Virus record (IMG/VR): IMGVR_UViG_3300005911_000008
Coordinates: 1-26,765 of that record
Reading direction: 5' to 3' (one strand)
Length of the DNA stretch: 26,765 nucleotides
DNA from: a virus
In this document: positions 6,628 through 12,977 of the stretch, piece by piece
How the letters are laid out: the number at the start of each line of letters is the position of its first letter
Position numbering within the stretch: position 1 is the first letter of the stretch
Translations under genes and position numbers: made by a program
Notes under the pieces: generated by a model
What the model was told of the DNA's origin: nothing
What the model saw: the letters and a program-made list of their open reading frames with translations, nothing else
Databases searched by the model: none

Positions 6628-6762
6628 TTAGTTTTTAATGATTTCAGCTTCGTATCCTAATTTTTCAGCCGCTCTTTTACAATGTTCAGCACTGTTGAGC
6701 GTGTCCCATTTTAGGGTTTTGGTGCCGGTTGGTTTTTTTATTATTACTTTGTATTGTTTCAT
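6628..6762 (-). CDS. 44-aa leader protein of the left operon
   Basis: Found by hand. The 44 residues start MKQYKVIIKKPTGTK, a basic strand pair, followed by LKWDTLNSAEHCKRAAEKLGYEAEIIKN, where the SAEHCKRAAEKLGYEAEII part is a helix and final strand. This strand-helix-strand layout with W, A, G and I at conserved-looking spots is common in small phage proteins, but no function is known to me. The start at 6762 is about 18 bases after the expected transcription start of the consensus promoter, so it is the first gene of the left operon. A plus-strand frame over the same bases is a shadow. The A/T-rich leader before the ATG has no Shine-Dalgarno site. Confidence 0.7.
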   Translation of the reverse strand: MKQYKVIIKKPTGTKTLKWDTLNSAEHCKRAAEKLGYEAEIIKN

Positions 6763-6786
6763 AATTTATTCGTATTTGTTATTAAA

Positions 6787-6818
6787 CAAAAGTAAACCAA
6801 CCGATACGGTAATGCAAA
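6787..6818 (-). promoter_or_regulatory. Bacteroidota-type promoter for the left operon
   Basis: On the minus strand TTTG (6815-6818) and TACTTTTG (6787-6794) are exactly 20 bases apart, matching TTTG-N19-21-TAnnTTTG, the consensus of the main sigma factor of Bacteroides, in every fixed position. Transcription should start near 6780 and run into the 44-residue gene at 6762. The spacer contains TTACC, a relic-like half of the GTTACC motif repeated upstream, so a repressor that binds those repeats might also touch the promoter. Confidence 0.75.
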
Positions 6819-6872
6819 TTTGATTTCATAAAATTTGTTAAAATTGGTTTATGATTTGACCAAAATATAAAA

Positions 6873-6898
6873 AGTTACCCTAATAAAAAAAGGTAACT
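6873..6898 (-). repeat. hairpin, terminator-like on both strands
   Basis: AGTTACC (6873-6879) and GGTAACT (6892-6898) are perfect 7-base inverted repeats around a 12-base A/T-rich loop. On the minus strand the second arm is followed by TTTTATATTTT, and on the plus strand by ATTTTT, so weak terminator activity is possible either way. Because the arms share GTTACC with the repeats beyond 6968, a protein-binding site is an equal possibility. Confidence 0.55.
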
Positions 6899-6912
6899 AT
6901 TTTTAAATGTTT

Positions 6913-6945
6913 GGTTATTTGAGTTATTTACATAACCAAATAACC
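6913..6945. repeat. long A/T-rich hairpin in the regulatory gap
   Basis: GGTTATTTG (6913-6921) pairs perfectly with CAAATAACC (6937-6945), and inside it GTTAT pairs with ATAAC around a four-base loop, leaving one bulged A. That gives a 14-bp stem in 33 bases. GTTAT/ATAAC is a one-base variant of the GTTAC/GTAAC motif on both sides. It could be a cruciform or iteron element, an operator, or a spare terminator. Confidence 0.6.
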
Positions 6946-6967
6946 TTTTAATAAATTGATAATCAGA

Positions 6968-7019
6968 GTTACTTTAGGTTACGGTAACCTAAAAGTTACC
7001 GGTTACGTTACCGGTAACT
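6968..7019. repeat. cluster of GTTAC/GTAAC palindromes
   Basis: Two perfect inverted repeats stand side by side. The first has 10-base arms TTTAGGTTAC and GTAACCTAAA around a single G (6973-6993). The second has 10-base arms AGTTACCGGT and ACCGGTAACT around six bases (6994-7019). The 52 bases hold seven GTTAC/GTAAC cores. It lies upstream of the left-operon promoter and just past the terminator of the virion block, so an operator or a replication origin is likely. Confidence 0.7.
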
Positions 7020-7027
7020 AATATCAT

Positions 7028-7058
7028 AAAAAAGGCCAGCCAAATTAATGACCGGCCT
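7028..7058 (-). terminator. rho-independent terminator of the virion and lysis block
   Basis: On the minus strand AGGCCGGTCA and TGGCTGGCCT form a 10-bp stem with two G-U pairs around a six-base TTAATT loop, followed directly by a run of T. It begins 32 bases after the last gene of the right block ends at 7091, and no other gene follows before the next promoter, so it should end the long structural transcript. Confidence 0.85.
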
Positions 7059-7090
7059 ACTAACTAAAACGAACACGAAAAAGAAAAGGA

Positions 7091-7750
7091 TCATTCTCGG
7101 CCCCGCTTACCCGTAACTCGGATATTGGCGGCACCTGATATTTTACTATTTGGATTCATGGATTTAATATCGGCTCCCCATTTTTTAGGTTCAAACCATC
7201 TACTGATAAAGAACTTTCTATTTTTAAACCAGCTAAGTGAGATTATTATTTCATCCCTTGATTCATAATTGATCACCTCCAAGCTATCAGGGTGAACGGC
7301 AATGAAAGCGTCCAACCACTTACTTTTATAGGCCGCAACCCGTGTGATCCTGTTAACGCTGTCACGGATTATTAATGTATCTCGGATTGGAATAAAGATT
7401 GAATCAACACGAACAACGGTCTTAACTGATAATAGTTGCTCTAATTGTCTATTTCTCTTGCCAAAATTTTGAGCTTGCAGGAATAAGGCGTTAATTGTGC
7501 TATCTGTTGTTTGCCTAAGCTCTCTAAGAGTTAATTGCTTCTCCTGAATAGTTATCGCATCTTGACCTGTTTTGTCCTTAAATCGCTTAATTTCGCCTTT
7601 GTAATTCTGTTCCCATCGAACTGCAATATCTTTTTCGCGTTCATAGCGTTTGAGTATAATCCAATTTGATAATATTAAGCTCAGGATTATTGCCCCGGCA
7701 AATATCCAACGCTTATTTTTAAGCAGAAATAGTTTAATGACAGCAATCAT
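7091..7750 (-). CDS. membrane-anchored coiled-coil protein, spanin-like candidate
   Basis: The 219-residue protein has a basic N-terminus and one membrane segment (about 15-33, WIFAGAIILSLILSNWIIL), a coiled-coil stretch (about 35-105), and a C-terminal domain of about 100 residues rich in beta strands. This N-in, C-out layout resembles the inner-membrane spanins of phages and a family of Bacteroidota phage proteins of unknown role (I recall DUF6549). It is the last gene before the terminator and follows the DUF5675-like gene by an ATGA overlap, which fits a lysis role. A spanin needs an outer-membrane partner; no small lipoprotein is embedded here, so it may instead be a unimolecular or unrelated protein. 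Confidence 0.6.
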   Translation of the reverse strand: MIAVIKLFLLKNKRWIFAGAIILSLILSNWIILKRYEREKDIAVRWEQNYKGEIKRFKDKTGQDAITIQEKQLTLRELRQTTDSTINALFLQAQNFGKRNRQLEQLLSVKTVVRVDSIFIPIRDTLIIRDSVNRITRVAAYKSKWLDAFIAVHPDSLEVINYESRDEIIISLSWFKNRKFFISRWFEPKKWGADIKSMNPNSKISGAANIRVTGKRGRE

Positions 7751-8166
7751 AATATTTCAATCTGGATTACATCCTGATCAATTTTACGGGATAAAGCCCC
7801 CATTGTCATAGTCGAATTAACGACATCAATTAAGCCATCCTTATTTAAATCATGCTTTTTATTCCCTACCAAAATGCAGCCCAAAATATCAAAGTGAAAA
7901 TTTCCTTTATGGACAAGGATACCAGATCGGCCTTCCACTTCCAGAAATCGTAACACCCACCCGCGCTTTTCATTGAACTCTTTAGCGGCAAAATAAATGC
8001 CTTTTGGAATGCAGCTAATATTTTTCATATTGTCATCCCATTCAAGTTCTAAAGTAAAGCATTCGAAAACTATTTTCTCACCATCGAATAAAAATAGTTT
8101 ACCCTCTGTTTGTTCCTTCTTATAAAACTGCCTTATGATTTTGATTTTGCTATGTGTAGCCGGCAT
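7747..8166 (-). CDS. DUF5675-like protein, endolysin candidate
   Basis: The 139-residue protein has the features of DUF5675: a TLELEW strand (38-43), CIPKGIY (52-58), then EVEGRSGILVHKGN (76-89) and GCILVG (96-101). His86 and Cys97 in H-x-G-N and G-C-x-x-x-G recall the His/Cys pair of YkuD L,D-transpeptidases, but the spacing is shorter and no Ser-x-Gly-Cys is present, so catalysis is a hypothesis. DUF5675 proteins are common in phage lysis regions of Bacteroidota. The ATG at 8166 lies inside the end of the previous gene and has GGAGG at 8171-8175 four bases ahead, which decides the start; the genes overlap by 34 bases. The C-terminus has a D-x-N-x-D-x-x-x-D-like loop (DLNKDGLIDV) that could bind calcium. 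Confidence 0.65.
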   Translation of the reverse strand: MPATHSKIKIIRQFYKKEQTEGKLFLFDGEKIVFECFTLELEWDDNMKNISCIPKGIYFAAKEFNEKRGWVLRFLEVEGRSGILVHKGNFHFDILGCILVGNKKHDLNKDGLIDVVNSTMTMGALSRKIDQDVIQIEIL

Positions 8167-8528
8167 GTTACCTCCATTTTATTTACAGTTTTTTCAATGC
8201 AAAGTATCCGTTTCTCGATTTCAGTAAACCGCTCCCTTTTCGAGTCTAAACGACTCTCAATACCCTGAAACCGCGTTTCAACTCTAGTTTCAATTTCTCT
8301 TATGGCCTGATTCTGTAACTGGCTATCAGTTTTAAGCTCTCCAATCTGTTCTTTTAAGTCACCAATTTTAAGCTGTATAGATTCAAGACCGGACAATATC
8401 GCTTTTTTGAAATCATCAAAACCTTTTAGCCATCGTTTTGCAGCGAAGGCAATAATTGTAATTGCAGCGATAATAATAAACCCTGCTGCACTGAATAGGA
8501 TACCCGTTGTTTCGGTCATTGGTGTCAT
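8133..8528 (-). CDS. membrane-anchored coiled-coil protein, holin-associated candidate
   Basis: The 131 residues begin with MTPMTETTG and one membrane segment (about 10-28, ILFSAAGFIIIAAITIIAF), then a basic KRWLKG turn, then a long coiled coil with repeats of ExxIxxLK and RLDSKRERFTEIEKRI. The layout resembles XhlA-type holin accessory proteins and other phage proteins that sit with holins. The start is an ATGA overlap with the stop of the 438-residue gene. A role in the lysis complex is inferred from the membrane helix plus coiled coil and from the DUF5675-like neighbour; direct proof is absent. Cys113 and Cys122 lie in the C-terminus. Confidence 0.6.
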   Translation of the reverse strand: MTPMTETTGILFSAAGFIIIAAITIIAFAAKRWLKGFDDFKKAILSGLESIQLKIGDLKEQIGELKTDSQLQNQAIREIETRVETRFQGIESRLDSKRERFTEIEKRILCIEKTVNKMEVTCRLHIAKSKS

Positions 8529-9841
8529 TTTACTTTAGGAATAATAAAAGATATTTCACTCCTCGTGTTGGACTTGAAATCAAATATTATCGCTTTTATT
8601 TTATCCTTAGACCCGTCAAAGGTGCCTCTATTTTCAAATACGTTTATATTAAAATATCTCTTATGGCTATCCTTAATAAACCAAGGCCCATACGCCCCGA
8701 ACGTCATTAAGTGCCTATTGGAAGCAAACCGCTTCAATTGCAAGGATACTTTTTTACGTGAATCGACAACTAAATTATTATTTTCATCAGCCCCAATTTT
8801 TAGAAATTCATCAGCGTAAAATACTTTTATAAAATTATGCGTAAAATCCAATAGCGGAAATTTATCAACAATAATAGGATCTGGTTTTGGTTTCACAACT
8901 GGGACGTATACAGGCGGCGTATAATTATCCAAATCAATAGCCCCCTCAGGCAATGGGGGTTTTGATAATGTGTACTTTAAGAAATAAAATGTTCCTATGG
9001 CATCGCACTTACTGTAAGGTGTAACATTTACTTTTATGATAATATTATTTTTATCATAATCTGAAAGTGAAGGATAATAGTATGTCCCACCACTCAATAA
9101 CTTTTTTAAAAGCCCGTCACCTTTTATAATTTCAAGTCCGTAGTCACTAAAAAACCTGACCTTACCTTGTACGCGGAAATTCTTATTTTTAATATATCTA
9201 CACCTTAACTTCCCTAATCCAGTATGACATGACAGCCAATGAGATTCAAAATTAATACTAATCGTATCGCCATACTCCACTGGAAAAACTGGACACTGCT
9301 CAAACAGCCATTCAGCATATTGCGTAGGATAAACATCAAATGTTTCATGTGTAATTATGATTGAGTCAATCACATAAAAACTAAGCGGATACCACTTCCA
9401 CCCCGTCGCACTGCTTAATCTATTATTAACTTCGTGCGGATATGCTCTGTACGCTTTACCATCCTGCCATATTCCCATATTAATATTCTGACCGTAATCA
9501 AACCCATCTTTTTTAACATTACCAAGTCCCGGCGGGTCTTGGCCAAATGGGATGGATGTGCGCCCTTGACAACTTACAGTTATGCCCAGTTTGTTAGCAA
9601 CCGTATCAATTTTCCGGCTGTTCACTAATCTGGCCGAATCGTTATCTATGTAATATAAAAACAGGTAACTATCAACAGGCAACTGATTTTCAACATTAAA
9701 AATAGTTATACTTGGGTTGTCTCCGTGCCGCATCGGGGGCGGTATCTCCTGAGCTGTTCCGCATAGCTTAACGGCTAAAACAATTGTAACGATCAGTGCA
9801 ATTGCTAATAATACAGGTGCAAAACTTTTTAGTGTTCTCAT
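8525..9841 (-). CDS. membrane-anchored hypothetical protein, 438 aa
   Basis: One N-terminal membrane segment (about 8-24, APVLLAIALIVTIVLAV) is followed by CGTAQE and then a long soluble region. The Cys lacks a proper lipobox, so a signal anchor is more likely than a lipoprotein. A beta-rich middle contains several Trp, Tyr and His stretches, then a proline-rich linker at about 299-325 (TPPVYVPVVKPKPDPIIV), then a C-terminal beta domain starting FPLLDFTHNF. The linker looks like a hinge between two periplasmic or surface domains. No enzyme motif is recognised. Placed between a holin-like gene and a membrane coiled coil, it may be a lysis factor or a host-surface protein; sure of the reading frame, unsure of the role. 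Confidence 0.6.
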   Translation of the reverse strand: MRTLKSFAPVLLAIALIVTIVLAVKLCGTAQEIPPPMRHGDNPSITIFNVENQLPVDSYLFLYYIDNDSARLVNSRKIDTVANKLGITVSCQGRTSIPFGQDPPGLGNVKKDGFDYGQNINMGIWQDGKAYRAYPHEVNNRLSSATGWKWYPLSFYVIDSIIITHETFDVYPTQYAEWLFEQCPVFPVEYGDTISINFESHWLSCHTGLGKLRCRYIKNKNFRVQGKVRFFSDYGLEIIKGDGLLKKLLSGGTYYYPSLSDYDKNNIIIKVNVTPYSKCDAIGTFYFLKYTLSKPPLPEGAIDLDNYTPPVYVPVVKPKPDPIIVDKFPLLDFTHNFIKVFYADEFLKIGADENNNLVVDSRKKVSLQLKRFASNRHLMTFGAYGPWFIKDSHKRYFNINVFENRGTFDGSKDKIKAIIFDFKSNTRSEISFIIPKVK

Positions 9842-10053
9842 TTTAGTTTAGTTTTAATTATTTCGGTAACGTCTTTAGCAAGTCCGGCAATCAATAGAAT
9901 GGCGCAAAGTACACCACCCACAACCAATACCCTGTAGTCATCCAAGGTATAAAATCCAAACCCGGATAAAAACATTGCTGCCATTGTAGCAAGCCCAGCC
10001 CAGGTGCCGGTAAACCTTCGCCAAAATCCTAATTCACCTTTTGATTTTTCCAT
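9838..10053 (-). CDS. small two-helix membrane protein, holin candidate
   Basis: The 71-residue protein has two hydrophobic segments (about 18-35, TWAGLATMAAMFLSGFGF, and 43-59, LVVGGVLCAILLIAGLA), a basic N-terminus, a short turn with DDYR and a basic C-terminus (EIIKTKLK). Two helices with both ends in the cytoplasm match class II holins. It lies in the lysis region and overlaps the start of the next gene in ATGA. The glycine-rich helix packing supports assembly in the membrane. Holin is the best reading, but small membrane proteins in this region could also be antiholin or unrelated. Confidence 0.6.
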   Translation of the reverse strand: MEKSKGELGFWRRFTGTWAGLATMAAMFLSGFGFYTLDDYRVLVVGGVLCAILLIAGLAKDVTEIIKTKLK

Positions 10054-10055
10054 GA

Positions 10056-10442
10056 TTATTCAAATATTCGTTTATGATAATTAAGTAATTGATACAATGA
10101 TAACGTTCGCTTCATATCTTCGCCCGTTGTATATATGTAATTTTTCACAAAGAAGTAGCCATACTCCTCACCGGTGTATGGGTTTTTAAGTTTGTCGCCC
10201 GCTCTTAAATACCTCTTGTAAGTTTTCTCCTTCGAAAAATAGGATGTATCAGATAGTTTCAGCTCTTTAGTTAAAGTTATAAAACTAACTAATTGATACG
10301 GATTGTCGGCATCAATGAATTTTTCATGATACCATCTGTAAAAAATAGTATCATTACTAAACTGCACTGTATCCGTATGGATCAACGTTTGCCCAACCCC
10401 AGCAAATGGGATGAGTAATAATAATAGAATTAAGTTTTTCAT
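10056..10442 (-). CDS. exported hypothetical protein, 128 aa
   Basis: MKNLILLLLLIPFAGVGQ is a clear Sec signal peptide with a predicted cleavage after Gly17, leaving Gln at the new N-terminus. The mature part of about 110 residues has a beta-rich run (TDTVQFSNDTIFYRWYHEKF), a charged middle and a Tyr-rich end (YIYTTGEDMKRTLSLYQLL). No family is recognised. It follows the fibre genes by a few bases and precedes the holin-like gene, so it could belong to either the tail or the lysis set. Similar signal peptides on four other genes of this block make it part of an exported group. Confidence 0.6.
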   Translation of the reverse strand: MKNLILLLLLIPFAGVGQTLIHTDTVQFSNDTIFYRWYHEKFIDADNPYQLVSFITLTKELKLSDTSYFSKEKTYKRYLRAGDKLKNPYTGEEYGYFFVKNYIYTTGEDMKRTLSLYQLLNYHKRIFE

Positions 10443-10449
10443 ATCTTTA

Positions 10450-12180
10450 TTAATTATGTACTTTGGTTATTTTAATTATTCCATTTTTTAATTGTGCTGT
10501 ACCGCTTCCATCGCCCTTTATTTGCAATAAAATTTCATCACCAGCCGCGCAAACAAATGATGCGACTGTAATAATAGTGCCATAATCGTCAGTTCCTTCA
10601 CCTGTAATCGCTCCAGCGACTGGCATTCCAGATGTTTGTGTTTTATTATAAAACCGGATAGATACGGTTTCGTTATAATCGCAACTTAATGTATTTGTTG
10701 CTATAAAATCATAGTGACCCGCTCCGGTTATTGTGATTGTATCATTCGATTCTGTAAAGCCATCGCTATGATCATTAATCCACAAGCTATCACCAATATT
10801 TGAAAGGTGATCCCATTCGGTTGAATAACTGTAAGAAACTGTTGAATCTCCGTAATAATGAAATAAATGAATAGCCTTATCTGGAGATATATATTGAGTA
10901 GTTCTAATATCACCAGTCGTTACAAAACCACCTGCGTAAACAACCGCGCTCGAATCATCAGCCATGATGACTGAGGTTACCGATTCATTTCCAATTGTGG
11001 CAGTGTTATCGCCACTTCCTATTGCATCGTAACCGATAACTATTTCATTATCACTGTTGGCTGTGTTTGCTTCAGATAAATCACCGATGTAGACGCATTG
11101 GTCCGGACTAGTATTACTTAATCCGCCTGTGTATGTGCTTCCCGCATTGAGTCCGATTGCAACAGTATTATTTCCAGATGTATTATTATTCAACGCTGAT
11201 TTACCAACGGCTGTATTATTTCCACCAGTGATATTGCTCAACATTGACTGCCAACCTATCGCGGTGTTTCCATTTGCTGAGCAAGCTAATAACGCCGCAG
11301 AGCCTATTGCGGTATTTTGACTATCTGTTGCATCAGTAGCCCCCCTTAGTGCGTCTGCGCCTATACCTATATTGTTATTTGCATTTACACTTAACAAACC
11401 AGCCTCATAACCGATATAAATATTTTCATTTGCTGTAAGATCATCTACTGGACCCGCATCTCCACCAATGAATATGCTTCCTCCCGTACTACTTATCTCA
11501 ATCCTTCCAGCAACATCTAATATGGCCGCCGGACTCTTAACCCCAATGCCGACCGAGTCGGTTACTGTTTTTGTATAAACGGAACCACCTGACCTGCCCC
11601 ATAGCGAAGTATCCGACACTGTTCCAACGTAATCAACAACAGCCGATGAAGTGACCAACGCGCCATCAGAATTAATGACAGTGGTTAAAATAGAATCTAC
11701 AAATACGGATTGACTAGCAAATGATAAATCGTTTTCAACATAAACATTGTCCAAATTAAGCACAATTGAACCGCCATCAATTTGACTTTTACCAGATGTA
11801 TTTTCGTAGAAATCTGTTGTACCGTTCAAACTGAACTTACCTCCATTAATTTCGAATAATTCAGATGGTGAGTCCGTACCTATACCTAACGAGTCAGTTA
11901 TAGTTGATGAGTATAAATGTCCCAGAGTCTTATCCCAGTATTGGCCCGTCGAGATAATATAAAAAGATGCCTCTACGTCGCGAATGGCGTTGGTTTTCGC
12001 AATGCTTTTAAAGGCTATACGCAATACAGCATCATCAACGTTATATACCATCGTACCTTTTACGATATTTTCAGCGAATACAGTTCTATCATTAGCGACT
12101 CGGACCAATTTAACGGGCGTTATCTGTGAATAACCGTGCAATGTCATCACGCACAAAATGATTCCGAGTATTTTTTTCAT
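10450..12180 (-). CDS. exported tail-fibre-like adhesin with YadA-head repeats and C1q-like tip
   Basis: The 576-residue protein has four parts. A signal peptide, MKKILGIILCVMTLHGYS, is cleaved before Gln19. Residues 20-60 form an N-terminal module with RVAND, shared with the next fibre gene. Two structural modules follow, each ending TDSxGIGxxSP (95-107 and 207-219). Residues 250-400 are YadA-like head repeats such as NTAIG, NTAVG and VAIG, expected to wind into a trimeric beta roll. The C-terminus (about 430-576) has the beta pattern of a C1q/TNF-type jelly roll (YDFIATNTLSCDYNETVSIRF, then AAGDEILLQI), a common receptor-binding tip. Such fibres bind host surface sugars or proteins. The signal peptide is the odd point, because virion proteins normally assemble in the cytoplasm. 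Confidence 0.75.
   Translation of the reverse strand: MKKILGIILCVMTLHGYSQITPVKLVRVANDRTVFAENIVKGTMVYNVDDAVLRIAFKSIAKTNAIRDVEASFYIISTGQYWDKTLGHLYSSTITDSLGIGTDSPSELFEINGGKFSLNGTTDFYENTSGKSQIDGGSIVLNLDNVYVENDLSFASQSVFVDSILTTVINSDGALVTSSAVVDYVGTVSDTSLWGRSGGSVYTKTVTDSVGIGVKSPAAILDVAGRIEISSTGGSIFIGGDAGPVDDLTANENIYIGYEAGLLSVNANNNIGIGADALRGATDATDSQNTAIGSAALLACSANGNTAIGWQSMLSNITGGNNTAVGKSALNNNTSGNNTVAIGLNAGSTYTGGLSNTSPDQCVYIGDLSEANTANSDNEIVIGYDAIGSGDNTATIGNESVTSVIMADDSSAVVYAGGFVTTGDIRTTQYISPDKAIHLFHYYGDSTVSYSYSTEWDHLSNIGDSLWINDHSDGFTESNDTITITGAGHYDFIATNTLSCDYNETVSIRFYNKTQTSGMPVAGAITGEGTDDYGTIITVASFVCAAGDEILLQIKGDGSGTAQLKNGIIKITKVHN
10981..11433 (-). repeat. YadA-head-type repeats in the fibre gene
   Basis: Residues 250-400 of the 576-residue fibre consist of irregular units with the hydrophobic pattern (N)NxxIGxxA or NTAVGxxA, as in trimeric autotransporter heads. 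At least six units are seen: IYIGYEA, IGIGADA, TAIGSAA, TAIGWQS, TAVGKSA, VAIGLNA, with later variants YIGDLS, VIGYDA and TIGNES. They vary in length, so the DNA is not a clean tandem array. Confidence 0.8.
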
Positions 12181-12182
12181 TC

Positions 12183-12956
12183 TTAATAGTTATATGTTAC
12201 AACGACAATATCATATTGCAAAACAGCTATGCCAATTTCAAGCGTTCCTGCCGTGAGGGTGTAATTCGCCGGATCAAGCATAGACCCATTCAAAGACACC
12301 GTCGCCCCGGCTGTTTGAGCAGTTTGGGCTAAGGAGTGTTCCGTGGCTGTGCCGCTCGTTTCTTCGAACTTTTCAGTGAACAATGTAAAATTAGCGGCTA
12401 AACCATCTAATTTAGATTTATCTGTTGCTGTCATTACTCCAGCCGCCTCAGTTGTTGCTGCTGCAATTACTACATCATCAGCCCCCCCATCGGATGTTAT
12501 GCCATATGTGGAATGACTTACGGTCCCTGTGCTTAGAGCAGTAGATACGTTTGTAACCTTCGCATTATTCAATACTACCTCATCAAACTTCGCTTTAGTC
12601 ATCACACCAGCCCGTGAAGCACTAGCGGCCACAAGTGTCGCATTCGTTCCAGTACTTGAATTTACATCAACTGTCGTCTCCGTAACGGTTCCCTCAGTTA
12701 AATTAGTAGTTGCCGAGTTAGGGTTAATCAATGTAAATGATGCTGATCCGGTTGTAAGCGTTAAAGTACTTACTACCCCCACATTTGATACATACAATAG
12801 ATCCGCGTTAATATCGTAGATCAACTTACCAACGGATATATTTACACCCATTGCAGTGGTGTCGTTCGCGATCCGTAAAACTTCGGTTGGAACTACCTGT
12901 GAAAATGCCAATATACTAATCAGCATTAAACTTAAAAACAAACTTACTTTTTTCAT
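12183..12956 (-). CDS. exported small fibre-like protein, 257 aa
   Basis: Signal peptide MKKVSLFLSLMLISILAFS, predicted cut before Gln20. The next 40 residues (VVPTEVLRIAND and following to LIYDINADLLYV) match the start of the 576-residue fibre: P, hydrophobic pair, R-I/V-AND, T, then a G and I/V-Y. A Thr/Ser/Ala-rich helical-linker region with VMTKAKFDEVV and VMTATDKSKLDGL repeats, both of the 'gvMTkxkfdkl' type seen in phage fibres, covers the middle. The C-terminal 40 residues (VSLNGSMLDPANYTL to YDIVVVTYNY) are a fibre tip pattern shared with the 517-residue gene: NG, long strand, Y, G-turn, strand, D-hydrophobic-V-x-Y. Probably a receptor-binding or base-of-fibre protein; host ligand unknown. 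Confidence 0.7.
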   Translation of the reverse strand: MKKVSLFLSLMLISILAFSQVVPTEVLRIANDTTAMGVNISVGKLIYDINADLLYVSNVGVVSTLTLTTGSASFTLINPNSATTNLTEGTVTETTVDVNSSTGTNATLVAASASRAGVMTKAKFDEVVLNNAKVTNVSTALSTGTVSHSTYGITSDGGADDVVIAAATTEAAGVMTATDKSKLDGLAANFTLFTEKFEETSGTATEHSLAQTAQTAGATVSLNGSMLDPANYTLTAGTLEIGIAVLQYDIVVVTYNY

Positions 12957-12977
12957 AATATTTACAAATTTAGTTAA

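Noticed and set aside
6638-6823. Plus-strand frame with hydrophobic residues in the regulatory region
   Set aside because: It is the mirror of the 44-residue minus-strand gene and its promoter, has no ribosome site, and no other gene in the window is on the plus strand.
6873-7019. Possible attachment site or transposon end
   Set aside because: No integrase, transposase or target duplication is visible in the window, and the repeats are several short palindromes rather than one pair of terminal repeats.
10981-11433. Peptidase S74 intramolecular chaperone after the fibre repeats
   Set aside because: The C-terminal part after the repeats has a C1q-like beta pattern and lacks the Ser/Lys cleavage region and long helices of the S74 chaperone.
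12965-12972. TAAATTTG on the minus strand as a -7 promoter box before the 257-residue fibre gene
   Set aside because: It is only eight bases before the ATG, so the transcript would start at or after the start codon, and no -33 box is present.
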